This document shows, piece after piece, positions 25,209 through 35,362 of a stretch of DNA of 64,000 nucleotides. Made by a program: the position numbers and the translations under genes. Location: positions 806,001 to 870,000 of the forward strand of contig JAGFMI010000017.1 of NCBI GenBank assembly GCA_021030905.1, written 5' to 3'. The first letter of the stretch is position 1; every line of letters starts with the position of its first letter. Below the pieces are notes generated by a model. The model did no database searches and was not told the origin of the DNA. It worked only from the letters and a program-made list of their open reading frames with translations. This DNA comes from Pyrenula massariospora. Lineage: Eukaryota > Ascomycota > Eurotiomycetes > Pyrenulales > Pyrenulaceae.

Positions 25209-26195
25209 ACAAGGGATGAGGAATATGACTTGAATAGAAGCAGTACCAGCCGCATGCGCCTACATTGTAGTGCGCTTGTCAACACGCGGGACTGCGGTTC
25301 ACGAACGAGCCCGCTTTGCTGACAAGGCCACTGTTTCACGTTTCTGTACAGAGCCCCAGTAACCACTACAGTATGCTAGAGGGTAAGGTTAAATTATGGC
25401 GGCAATCCGGAAGAGGTGTGGTCGGCATAAATCCTTAATCTGTGGCTGTCCAGGACGATGCGTTGAAGTATACCGCTGATAACAGTGGCCGAAGCTACTG
25501 TGGACGCATTTAAAGCAACTGAAGCGCAACGAGTCCAGACGTCGGAAAAATCCTTGAAGGCCTCTTGAGCATACTATTCGCCTCTAAAGCGTTCGAATTC
25601 GGGCTGTAACAATTCAACAACCTTCGAGACATGTTGGAGTTGCAGAACTACACAAGGAAGACATTGGTGCTTCTTTTTGCGCAAGGGCGACTTCATGGGG
25701 CCAACATTGCTTACAGGTAAGGCACCACGCTTAAATGTCCTCCCCAACCATCGGAGGTGGGAAGGATCCTTAATGCCGACGTTGAGCCGCCTCTAGCCTC
25801 GTGGGACTGTCAGCAGTTGCTTCATATCTTGAGCATCGACCAACATCCCACAACAGCAATTGTGAGTCGTATACTCAAGCTCAGTAGCCGTGTCTCTCTC
25901 TGATGTACTTCTTGGCCGGGCTCTGCTGGTTGTCTCCTCAGATTGCAGCTGCTCTGTCATCCTGTTGTCCTTCGCAGAGACGGCCGTCATACGGACTAGA
26001 TTGACGCGTATAACCCCTTGAAGCAGCCTTCATAGCGAACCCGTCCGTTGTGCCAACACCTCCTTTGAAAGGCTCTCTGATCTCCAGTGTAATGCTCTTC
26101 ACTTTCTGTTCATTACATTCTCTTTAGCCATCTGGTGCTTCTCCAGTCACGCAGAGTCTTGACTGATTGCCGTGTTCCGCACGCGCGCTCTTTCT
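25209..26195. other. Intergenic, nothing recognised
   Basis: About 1 kb between the DUF7719 gene and the secreted-protein gene. It should contain the latter's promoter. Short open frames lack motifs. Confidence 0.4.
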
Positions 26196-27871
26196 ATGTT
26201 CAATTTCCTCAAGATGTTTACTTTGTTGCCGTCTAATTTTGCTAACCTCATATTCGTATTGTCATGCATCGCTTCTGTTTCACACGCCTTCCCTAGCTTT
26301 GGGCGCACGAAGCCTCAACCCGCCGCCCGAAGCGCAGAACCTAACCCACCACAGATGAATCACGGTAAAAACTGTCATAAGAAAGGCCCCGGATGGTGCA
26401 TTATTAGTGCAGACTTCTGGCCTAATGTCGCTGGCTATGGCAAGAACAATTTATTTCAGGTCTACGATAACAACTGCAACTATAACGGCGGTTCTGCCAA
26501 ATGGATCAACCCAGACCCAGCCAATACAGATCGATCTGTGTACGGGTCCTCTTTAAAAAAGTCTTTTGATGTAAAAGATTTTCTTGATAAAACGTATGAT
26601 AGCGTGGGGTTCAACTGGGAATACAGTGCCAGATATGGTGCGAATACCAAGAGCCAAGCAAAATTCGACAAGACGCTCACTATGCCGACCCATGACAAGA
26701 ACAAATTTTTCCTTATGAGTGTATATTGTCAGGACTCTGCCGGCGGCACCCTAGGAAGCGGGACCGGTGTCTGCTACGAGATTCAGTTCATATGCGATGA
26801 GGAAGCACTCCCCAAAGAGCCAAAACATTCCGCCTCAGGATCAATCTGGAATGATCTCTTTGGATATATGCCTATCCCCACCAGCGGGCATCCAAAGCCC
26901 AGTGGATCTGCGAATGTTCCATCCAGCAATGGTATACGCGTTCTCTCTCAAATTTTCTTCAAGCAGCCGTATTGACCAAAATAGTCCGTTCAGGAGTACC
27001 TTCCATCATCACGGGCAACTCTCGAGTGCCTAGCGGCACAGGTTCATATGTACCGCCATTGACTGGCAGCTATGCCACGGGAACTGCTAGCGGAGGATTA
27101 GGGAGCGTCTTCCCGCGCGATGGCCGCCGCTTACACCGCGATTACGCCCATCAGGAACACAAGCGTACCCTTACTACCACTACCACCAGTAGCAGCAGTA
27201 CTACCGCTATCACCACCAGTGCTAACTCAGATCCATCAAACCTTCATCCCTCGGTGACCGCCGGCTCAGACCGCTCCCTCGTGCTCACTACTGATCGACC
27301 ATTTGCAGCTTATCCCGCCCCAATTTGTGCACCTTATCCAGAGCCAGGCATGTGCATCATCTCTGCGGGCTTCTTTCCTGCAGCTGGCGTTGGAAAACCA
27401 GCCTTCAACTCCTTCTTGCTCTCTGATGGGTATTGTAATGTTGACCATGACAGCGGGAAATCTTTAGATGCAAAGAATATCGGCGCTTCGGATCACTCTT
27501 TGTCCAGCAATCTAATGTCCTACCCTCTAGACATAGTGTCATTTGTCGATCCTAAGTATCCGGAGGATGGATTCCGGTTTGCCTATGGAGGGAAGTATGA
27601 CGAGAAAGACTCGTATGTGAAGTGGAACGAAACGGTGAAAGACCCTGGGTTGCACTCGTCTTTACAGTCTTCGTCTGAGAGTCTACCGATCCTGGTCAAG
27701 ACTCAGAGCGAGTGTTGGCTTGCACAGGATTCAGGTAGGATGGGTAAGTGCTACAGCATTGCGTTTGAGTGCAACGCGGAGAAGGTTGCAGAGTGGAAGA
27801 CAGAGGGGGTAGGCCACAAGGAGGATCTAAGAAGGAGGAAACTTGAGCATAGCCTAGATAAAGCACGATAA
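26196..27871 (+). CDS. Secreted protein with a duplicated cysteine domain
   Basis: Two exons, 26196-26931 and 26985-27871 (540 aa); the 53-nt intron (GTATAC...AATAG) joins two reading frames that would otherwise look like separate genes. The ATG at 26196 gives a signal peptide of about 31 residues (hydrophobic core LIFVLSCIASVSHA). Two related domains follow, at about residues 57-205 and 355-512. Both contain CIISA-x-F-P, a GxGK turn, an F-x6-7-CN element, a central FxY segment and a C-terminal GxCYxIxFxC. Between them is a linker rich in Gly, Ser, Thr and Pro, including runs of Thr and Ser that could be O-glycosylated. The last residues are basic. I do not recognise the domain. An extracellular or wall-associated role is inferred only from the signal peptide and linker. 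Confidence 0.75.
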
Positions 27872-28563
27872 AGACCTTCATTTCTTGTTGTTCTTTCTAG
27901 TGTTGATAGCATCTTTGGCGGATGTCAGGGGATGGCCAAATGCTGCTTTTTGTGACGATACCTAGGGGCTCGAAATAGAAACAATTGTATCATGACTGGG
28001 AGCTCTATAATTGCCTTGCGAAGTTTGATACCTATTTTGTCAAAGAACCGGAATATTCCATTCGCCTAACGACGTGCTCTAACGTTCCTAAGACGGTGTT
28101 TCCCAAGTTTCAATCGAAGGCCCTTAAAGATATGCCTGCTTTGCTCACCTCCTCGGTTCGCTCCGCAGCTGGTTGCCCTAAGCCGATTTGGGAGTTCCTT
28201 CGAGAGCCTTCCACTCCAGCGTAATCCCGGTGTTGCGCACCACAATCACTTATTCTCACTCTTCTGCCTGGCAAATTGCAGTCACGACGACTGCAGTTAC
28301 ATAGTGGTGAAGGTACGTTCGTTCCGCCGTCTCCTCGCCTCATATGATGTGACTATAAGCTGGCACCAGTCCTAGAAGACTTGTACTCTTTTTATGCGGA
28401 CTAGCTTGCGCAGGCTATGACCTCGCCTATCTGACTAAAGTCTTGCACGAGAATTTTCTTGCGAATATCCTACTTCTTGACTAACACGTGCTTTAGTGAC
28501 CTGCGAATCGAAGCCCGTGCTTGCCCGCCGTCTTTTGGTCACACTCGCCCACAGCCTTTCACA
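27872..28563. promoter_or_regulatory. Spacer upstream of aha1
   Basis: About 0.7 kb holding the 3' region of the secreted-protein gene and the aha1 promoter. No gene was recognised. Confidence 0.4.
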
Positions 28564-29713
28564 ATGGTCCTCCACAACCCGAACAATTGGCATTGGGTGA
28601 ATAAAGATGCCTCTACGTGGGCAAAAGAATACCTCGAGACCAACCTCATTTCTATAGCCGCGGAAGATGATGGAGTCGAGGCCCATATATCGAAAGTAAT
28701 ATCGATGGATGGTGATGTGGATGTCAGCCAAAGGAAAAATAAGGTCATTACCTTGTTCGATGTCAAGCTACAATTGGAATATGAGGGTCAGTGTCCGAAG
28801 TGCAGCCGCTAGCTTCTCATGCCGTCTCACTATGATCACAGGTAAGACAAAGGACGAAAAGGATGTCAGCGGTAGCATTACCATTCCCGAAGTTGCTCAC
28901 GATACAGAGGAAGATGAGTATGTCGTATGTTCCCTTGATTTGCGGTCGTTCAAATCAATCTTTTTCTAACTTTTAGCCAACAGTTTGAGATAGACATTTA
29001 CTCCGAGTCGAGCGAGAAGCAGCCTGTCAAAGATCTAGTCCGCTCAAAAATCACACCCCAATTGCGCAAAGCCCTTGTCAAGCTCGGCCCTGCCTTGATC
29101 ACCGAGCATGGGAAGGACCTCCAACACGCACCTGGATCGAATCCCTCGAGTGGCTTCTCTACCCCTACATGGCATCCCTCCAAGAGCCCCGTGCCCGTGA
29201 AAGTGCCGACGACGACGACGACTGCCACGACCGACTCCAAATCTTCAGTGAACACTACCACCGTCACAGCCACCGATGAGTTCAGAACAACAGCGGAAGA
29301 GATGTTTCAGACCTTTACAGACCCTCAACGAATCGCAGCATTCACACGCGCTCCACCTAAGATCTTTGAAGGTGCCAAGCCCGGTGGAAAGTTTGCGATC
29401 TTCGATGGCAACGTGTCTGGAGAGTTCGTTTCTCTCGACAAACCGAGGAAACTCGTTCAAAAATGGCGGCTGGCGCAATGGCCCGCAGGTCACATGAGCA
29501 CACTTGATATCAACTTTGACCAGAATGACGTAGACAGAGTCACTAACATGCGGGTGACATGGTCTGGTGTACCAGTCGGTCAGGAGGAAGTTGTCAAGCG
29601 AAATTGGGAGGGTTATTACGTGAGGAGTATCAAGCAGACTTTTGGGTAAGCTCTCAAGACTTGAAGATGGTTCGCTCGTACTAATTATGCACAGATTTGG
29701 CACTATTCTCTAG
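28564..29713 (+). CDS. aha1: Hsp90 co-chaperone Aha1
   Basis: Activator of the Hsp90 ATPase, cytosolic, 328 aa. Four exons: 28564-28786, 28842-28924, 28984-29645 and 29695-29713; the last codes only the final residues (FGTIL). The third exon starts at the second of two possible AG sites; only this one keeps the frame (EDEYV then FEIDIYSES). The N-terminal Aha1 domain starts at NPNNWHWVNKD, near the NxNNWHW signature that contacts the Hsp90 middle domain. A Pro/Ser/Thr linker follows at about 150-190. The C-terminal AHSA1/START-like domain (about 195-328) contains FTDPQRIAAFTRAPP and WSGVPVGQEEVVKRNWEGYY. Length and order match the eukaryotic family. Confidence 0.95.
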
Positions 29714-30288
29714 GACAAGAGGACCGAAAACTGCACATGGCGTTACTGAGTTTTTGCAAAGCGTAAGAATGACGGCTGGCCATGTCCCAATGCAGTACCA
29801 AGGGGTCCGGCTAAAAAGCATAGACAATTTAGTATTTGATAAATCGATCTCTCACGAGTATCCAAGATGCTTCCTCGGTAAATCTCTAAACTCTACGCAA
29901 TCCCAGTGGCTAGCAAAAAACTTTTCTTTTCATATCCATTTTCATGTATTGTTAGAAAATCGGCAATGACATGTGAAAGCTATGGAACATATTCGTTATG
30001 GGGAACGAGACACGAGGACGGCAATTTGGCGATGGGCCTAGAACTCGCGATCCGCGCCAGGTAAAACATGCAAGATGTGGCTGGGCATCCGGTTTTTTTG
30101 ACGTCATGCTGGAGATTTGTGGCGCCCGCATCTCCAATCCTCCATCTTTTCCTGTTTATAGCTTTGGTACCTAGACATGTGTCCTAGCTTAATGAATGCA
30201 GGAATCCTCTCCATTTAATACTGTAATTCCGCCTCAGAACCACACAATCAAAGCTACGCTCTCGTAGCCAACGTCAAGGGGGCCCAAG
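29714..30288. other. Intergenic between aha1 and the DUF726 gene
   Basis: It contains the aha1 3' region and the DUF726 promoter. Nothing else was recognised. Confidence 0.4.
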
Positions 30289-33200
30289 ATGCCTCCCAAA
30301 CCCGCATCTTCCTCCCCCGCCCCGGCGAAGCAAAAGCAACAACAACAGCAGCCCAGCAAAGACGGCAAGGATGGCGACGACCTCACCACAATCCTCGACC
30401 CCTCCCAACGCGCCGACCTCACCCTCCTCCTCGCCTCCGTCACCGAATCCATGCGCACCCTCCTCCTCGACAACTTCAGCCCCACCGCCGGCCTCAAGAC
30501 GCGCGAGACCCGCCCGGGCATGAGCGAGGAGGAGAAGATCCTGAACGCGTCGATCGACCCGGCTTCCGCGGACGTGGCCGCGTACGACAAGGAGAGGAAG
30601 CTGAAGGCGCAGTTTGAGAAGGAGCTCGCGCAGCCCCCGGTGAAAAGGCTGAAGGCGGATGCGCTGCGGGCGTATGACGAGTGGCGGGAGGATGTGATTC
30701 TGCGGGTGGGGCAGGTGGTGAATAGCCAGGAGAAGGCAAGGGAGCAGGTAAAGCAGACGGGCGGGGTGAAGGCGTTGCCGCAGGCGCCGAATCAGCGGAG
30801 CCGGGGGGATGTGGTGAGCCCGCTGGGGGGGATTGTCAAGTTTAAGGATCTGTATGCGCCGACGAAGACGCCGCTGACGAAGCTGTCGATGCAGCAGAGG
30901 GGGTTGGTTTTGCATTCGATTTTTCTGCTGTTGTTGTCGCTGGAGCATTATAATGCGAGGTCGAGGACGCTGCTGTTGAATCTTACTTCGTCGCTGAAGC
31001 TGCCGCTTAAGACGTTTGAGGAGGATGAGGCGAAGGTTGCGAAGGGGTTGCTGGAGCAGGCTAAGGAGTTGTCGGCTGATCAGGAAACTAAGAAAAAGGT
31101 TGAAGCTAACCGAGACAATCGGAAGTGGAAAGTCGGCATTGCAACCGTGGCAGGAGCTGCCATCATCGGCGTGACTGGTGGTCTTGCAGCTCCTCTGGTA
31201 GCCGCGGGTGTAGGGTCGGTAATGGGAGGACTTGGCCTCGGTGCGACCGCTGCAGCTGGTTATCTTGGCTCCGTCGCTGGCAGCACTGTCATTGTGGGCA
31301 GCTTGTTTGGAGCTTACGGCGGAAGGATGACAGGGAAGATGATGGACAACTATGCCAAAGAGGTCGAAGACTTTGCGTTCATCCCGGTGCATTCTGCTAC
31401 CAAGACGAGCGAAGAAGAGGACAAAGGGGCTGCTCAGGCAAGCGCCCATGATCACAAGCTCCGCTTGACAATCTGCATCTCGGGTTGGCTGACTAGCCAG
31501 GACGACGTTGTCAAACCATGGCGGGTGATTGGAACAGGTGCTGAAGTCTTCGCTCTTCGTTGGGAATTGGAGGCGTTGTTGAACCTTGGGAACGCCATAT
31601 CATCAATGGTAACTTCCGCTGCCTGGGGTTACGCCCAGAAAGAAATCATCGCGCATTCCATTTTCGCGGAGCTGGCTTCTGCGTTATGGCCGATCGGATT
31701 GGTCAAGGTTGCCCGCGTCATTGATAACCCCTTTAGCGTCGCAAAAGACCGAGCGGATAAAGCCGGAGAAGTCCTTGCAGACGCTCTCGTGAACAAGGCT
31801 CAAGGAGAGCGACCCGTCACGCTGATAGGATACTCTCTTGGAGCTCGCTTGATCTATACCTGTCTGTTGAGCCTGGCGAGGCGGAAAGCATTCGGACTCG
31901 TAGAGTCAGCCGTGCTCATTGGCGCTCCAACACCTTCAGACACTGCAGATTGGCGGAAATTGAGGACTGCCGTCTCAGGCCGGTTGATCAACGTCTATTC
32001 GCAAAATGACTATGTCCTTGGCTTCATGTACCGAACTTCTTCTGTTCAATATGGTGTTGCTGGCTTGCAACAAGTCGAAGGACTTCCAGGGGTTGAAAAC
32101 TTTGATCTAAGTGAGGATGTGAGCGGCCACCTGAAGTACCGATACTTGATTGGAAGCATCTTGAAAAAGATCGGCTTCGAAGATATTGATATGAAGGCTG
32201 TGGAGGTTGAGCAGGAGGAGCTCAAGAAAATGGAAGAGGAGGAAAAGAAGCAATCACTTCAATCGCAGAGGAAGCGGCTGCTTCGCAGACAATCCATGCA
32301 AGGCAAGGAAGACGAGAATGCGGAAGCGGAAGCGGAAGCTCAGGATCTGCAGAAGGAGATCGAGGCAAAGACACAAAAGAGCTTGATGACCCGCGCAGTG
32401 GAATGGTGGTACCTTGGAAGACAGCCCGGTATCAAGGGTGCAGAGAAGGCCGTCGGAGGTGCTGCAGATGCTGCGTCGAGCGTGGCAAAGAATCCAACAG
32501 AAGCCCAAAATGTTGCGTCGAAGACGGCAACGGATGCTCAAAAGTCAACACAGTCCTACACCAAGCTTGCTGCTAGCTATCTACCAAACGTGCCAGGTCG
32601 AGGAAAGCAAAGTACGCCTGTTGATGCAAGCAAAGGCGTGCCAGACACGGGAAAGAAGTTTCCAGGAGCAGCTGACGCTGGAAAGACTGCCTCACAAGCC
32701 ACGAAGCCAGTACAATCGTACACTCAAAAGGCCGCAGGGTATATCCCCAATTTCCGAGGTCAATCAAAACCGGCCGTTCCAGCAGATGCCACCAAGCAGG
32801 TCCAGGCTCCAGGCAAAGCTGTAGCCTCGCCGGGAAGCACTCCAATCAAGTCTCCAACAAAAGGTGTGACATCGCCAAGCAGCACTCCAGTCAAGTCCCC
32901 AAGCGCAGGCGTCGCGTCTCCAGGAGCCGCCAAATCGCCCTTATCGAACGCTGCCCAACAGAGCCAGGGCTACGCTCAACGCGCAGCCGGCTACTTCCCC
33001 AGCATGCCTTCACGCGGTAAATCTTCAACATCTAACGCAACCAAAGCCGTGACGTCCCCAGGCAAAGAAACACCATCTCCTGGAAGCGTAAAGCGAACTG
33101 CATCCAACACCCAACAACAAGCCAGCAGCTACACGCAGCGCGCCGCAGGCTATCTTCCAAACGTAGGAGGTATCGCAGGACGCGGCAAGCCCTCAACACC

Positions 33201-33714
33201 GAGCACTCCAGGCACAAAAGACGTGCCTTCTCCCGCAGTTAAGAACGGCACACCCAACGCACCTAAAACGCTAGAGGCAACGCCGCAAAGCAAAACGGCG
33301 AGCCCGGCGCAGGGCTACACCCAGCGCGCGGCAGGCTACCTCCCATCGATGCCGAAGTTTGGCAGATCCCCGTCGCAGGCTGTGAACAAGCAAGCCTCGA
33401 GCCCGGCGCCCAAAGCGACGACGGATGGCGCGAAGGCGGCGAAAGATGGGAAGAGACCGAGCCTGCCAGGTGGGACGGAGAGGAAGGCGTCCGCGCCGAA
33501 GCTGCCAAGGACGCCGAGCGGGGTGGAGAAGAGGACGTCGTCGACGCCGAAGGTGCCGCAGACGGAAAGAACGGGGTCGACGCCGAGGGTGCCGCAGACG
33601 CCGGGGAGTGTGGAGAAGAAAGCGTCGATGCCGAAGGTGCCGCAGATGCCTGGACGGCAGGGTTCGCAGGCTCAGGTGGGGCAGTCAGTCAAGTCGCCGG
33701 GGTCAAAAGGGTAG
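30289..33714 (+). CDS. DUF726 (TMCO4/Mil1-like) lipase-fold membrane protein with C-terminal repeats
   Basis: An intronless gene of 1141 aa. The family includes human TMCO4 and yeast Mil1, alpha/beta-hydrolase-like membrane proteins. A Gly/Ala-rich double hydrophobic segment lies at about 280-343. The hydrolase region includes ISGWLTSQDD, FALRWELEAL and GYSLGARLI, giving the nucleophile motif GxSxG near 512, then VLIGAPTPSD and NDYVLGFMYR. A coiled stretch follows (about 640-690). The C-terminal 400 residues are low in complexity and hold five spaced copies of a YTQRAAGYLPN-like motif (about 755, 809, 893, 946 and 1009), separated by Pro/Ser/Thr/Lys spacers. The extreme C-terminus is repetitive (STPKVPQT-like units). 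The core is conserved; the repeats are lineage-specific as far as I can judge. Membrane lipid hydrolysis is plausible, not shown. Confidence 0.88.
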   Translation: MPPKPASSSPAPAKQKQQQQQPSKDGKDGDDLTTILDPSQRADLTLLLASVTESMRTLLLDNFSPTAGLKTRETRPGMSEEEKILNASIDPASADVAAYDKERKLKAQFEKELAQPPVKRLKADALRAYDEWREDVILRVGQVVNSQEKAREQVKQTGGVKALPQAPNQRSRGDVVSPLGGIVKFKDLYAPTKTPLTKLSMQQRGLVLHSIFLLLLSLEHYNARSRTLLLNLTSSLKLPLKTFEEDEAKVAKGLLEQAKELSADQETKKKVEANRDNRKWKVGIATVAGAAIIGVTGGLAAPLVAAGVGSVMGGLGLGATAAAGYLGSVAGSTVIVGSLFGAYGGRMTGKMMDNYAKEVEDFAFIPVHSATKTSEEEDKGAAQASAHDHKLRLTICISGWLTSQDDVVKPWRVIGTGAEVFALRWELEALLNLGNAISSMVTSAAWGYAQKEIIAHSIFAELASALWPIGLVKVARVIDNPFSVAKDRADKAGEVLADALVNKAQGERPVTLIGYSLGARLIYTCLLSLARRKAFGLVESAVLIGAPTPSDTADWRKLRTAVSGRLINVYSQNDYVLGFMYRTSSVQYGVAGLQQVEGLPGVENFDLSEDVSGHLKYRYLIGSILKKIGFEDIDMKAVEVEQEELKKMEEEEKKQSLQSQRKRLLRRQSMQGKEDENAEAEAEAQDLQKEIEAKTQKSLMTRAVEWWYLGRQPGIKGAEKAVGGAADAASSVAKNPTEAQNVASKTATDAQKSTQSYTKLAASYLPNVPGRGKQSTPVDASKGVPDTGKKFPGAADAGKTASQATKPVQSYTQKAAGYIPNFRGQSKPAVPADATKQVQAPGKAVASPGSTPIKSPTKGVTSPSSTPVKSPSAGVASPGAAKSPLSNAAQQSQGYAQRAAGYFPSMPSRGKSSTSNATKAVTSPGKETPSPGSVKRTASNTQQQASSYTQRAAGYLPNVGGIAGRGKPSTPSTPGTKDVPSPAVKNGTPNAPKTLEATPQSKTASPAQGYTQRAAGYLPSMPKFGRSPSQAVNKQASSPAPKATTDGAKAAKDGKRPSLPGGTERKASAPKLPRTPSGVEKRTSSTPKVPQTERTGSTPRVPQTPGSVEKKASMPKVPQMPGRQGSQAQVGQSVKSPGSKG

Positions 33715-33928
33715 ATGGAAGTCTGTTTTGTACCCGTTGTTGTGGGTGTTGGCGGCTGTTTTTGTCGTAGCATAGATCGCGGAATTGTACAGGGCGTCGA
33801 GATATAATGCGAGATCCTGCTCGTCGCCTAAAGTCGATCACCGTCGAAGACAGCTCCATTTTCCTAGTAGCCATCGGGAGTTCTGATACCCAGCTTTCTT
33901 ACCATAAGAAGAGATAATGAGCCATTCT

Positions 33929-34555
33929 TCATCCGCTTCCTCCTCTTCCCCCAGCGTCTTCACAAGCCCCCCTCAACGCCTCCAACGCCTGCACCACCCT
34001 CTCTGCCACCTCTCCCTCCCCGGAACCAGAACCCCGCGCAAACTTGCCATACCGCAAATCGCTCAACTCCCCAACCGTCTCCCTAATTTCCACTAACACC
34101 CTTTCCTTCTCCGCCTCGATCCTCCCTATCTGCCCCTCTAGATCCGCGCATGCCTTCTCCATCACCGCCAACAGGCTCTCCCTCGTATGCAGCGCGCGGT
34201 GGTCCGCACCCGCCACCGCCGGCCCGAAAAGCTGCGCGTCCATATCCACCTCCCTCGCGTCCACCACGGCGTCGCCGCCCTCCGCCAGCAGCCCCGCGCG
34301 CCCGGCGTGCAGCGCGCGGTACATGGCGCGGCGCTGGTGCTCGCCATTTAGGGCTTCTTGGGCGATGTTGGAGGAGACGAGGTCGATGTCGACGCTGCGG
34401 AGGAATTGGAGGTCGCGGTAGAGCTGGTTGGTGAGGGGGTGAGCGCGGTGGGGTTTGGGGAAGAGGGCTTGGAATTGGGGGAGGGGGAGGATGGTGGGGA
34501 GGGGGGCGGGGTTGAGGAGGTAGGAGGTTAGGATCTGGGTTTCGTTTGGCGGCAT
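33929..34555 (-). CDS. cnl2: Cnl2/Nkp2 family inner-kinetochore protein
   Basis: Single-exon gene of 208 aa. The N-terminus (MPPNETQILTSYLLNPAPLP, then FQALFPKPHR and a RDLQFLRSVDIDLV segment) is the conserved part of the Cnl2/Nkp2 family, subunits of the constitutive centromere-associated network that pair with Nkp1 in yeast. A predicted coiled coil occupies about residues 110-170 (ESLLAVMEKACADLEGQIG and on). The tail is Gly-rich. The gene is tail-to-tail with the DUF726 gene, 214 bases apart. Composition is extreme: the coding strand moves from C-rich to G-rich. Confidence 0.85.
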   Translation of the reverse strand: MPPNETQILTSYLLNPAPLPTILPLPQFQALFPKPHRAHPLTNQLYRDLQFLRSVDIDLVSSNIAQEALNGEHQRRAMYRALHAGRAGLLAEGGDAVVDAREVDMDAQLFGPAVAGADHRALHTRESLLAVMEKACADLEGQIGRIEAEKERVLVEIRETVGELSDLRYGKFARGSGSGEGEVAERVVQALEALRGACEDAGGRGGSG

Positions 34556-35362
34556 CTTTGGGCGGGCGTTTGTGGTTGAGATGTGGGTGCGGGGGGTTTA
34601 GGTATGTTGATGATTTGAGATGGTGAAGGTTCTTAAATGTCGGTGTCCTTAGCTCGATGCTTGTTTGTATAGGGTTCGGCGTTTGTACGAGCGCTAAGCT
34701 TTGATGCCGGGATGTATCTTTCAGTCGTCTATCAAGGTAGATCCAAGGGCGGTGACAGAATGATATTCGTTGCTTTGCATTGAGAAATTCTTCTTTCTTT
34801 CACATAGCAACTTGCTCGTGAACCCTCTGGGTGATACTCTTCACTCCTTACGACCTGAGCAAGCTTGAAAGGCTGGTATACCACAACGATGTCCGAAGTT
34901 GAAGTAGAGGAGAAACAAGAGCTTAGAAGGATGGCAACAATTAAATCGCGGGAAGTATTCTGCAACAACAAAGAAGTGGGTGGGTAAAGAGAAGACCTTG
35001 GGCGTCACCACCCTGGGTTGTTATTCTGGAGCTTTGAATTTAGTAATCTGTCGAGCGAAGGAACACATTGCTTTCGGCATCTGGATGGTGAAGATCTCTT
35101 GTTCAGCCTTGCTTTTTGTGCTTCTCTCGATATGCGTCTCTCAGACGCGTGGTAAAGTTCTTAGATGTTTGGACCGCGTCGGCTCTTTCGGCCTGGGTCG
35201 GGCAACCGCGCGTGCCCCTGGCTTTCCTTGGCGTGTTCTTGCCTCTTGTCCTGTCTGTCGTCCGCCAGACCGTTGCCCCTAGGTCCATCTTTCGGGTGAG
35301 AAACGGACCTCTCTTGTTGAATTTTGGATATTTTGTGAAGAGTATATTTGACCTGTACCAAT
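34556..35362. promoter_or_regulatory. Divergent region upstream of cnl2 and eaf3
   Basis: Head-to-head spacer of about 0.8 kb. The eaf3 leader probably extends into it. Plus-strand frames at 34980-35282 and 35116-35388 overlap each other and lack motifs. Confidence 0.4.

Noticed and set aside
26196-27871. Two separate secreted-protein genes
   Set aside because: The second frame has no signal peptide, and a 53-nt GT-AG intron joins the frames in phase.
30274-31455. 393-codon minus-strand frame opposite the DUF726 gene
   Set aside because: Arg/Leu/Gln-rich composition mirrors the coding strand; the plus-strand protein has clear domain motifs.
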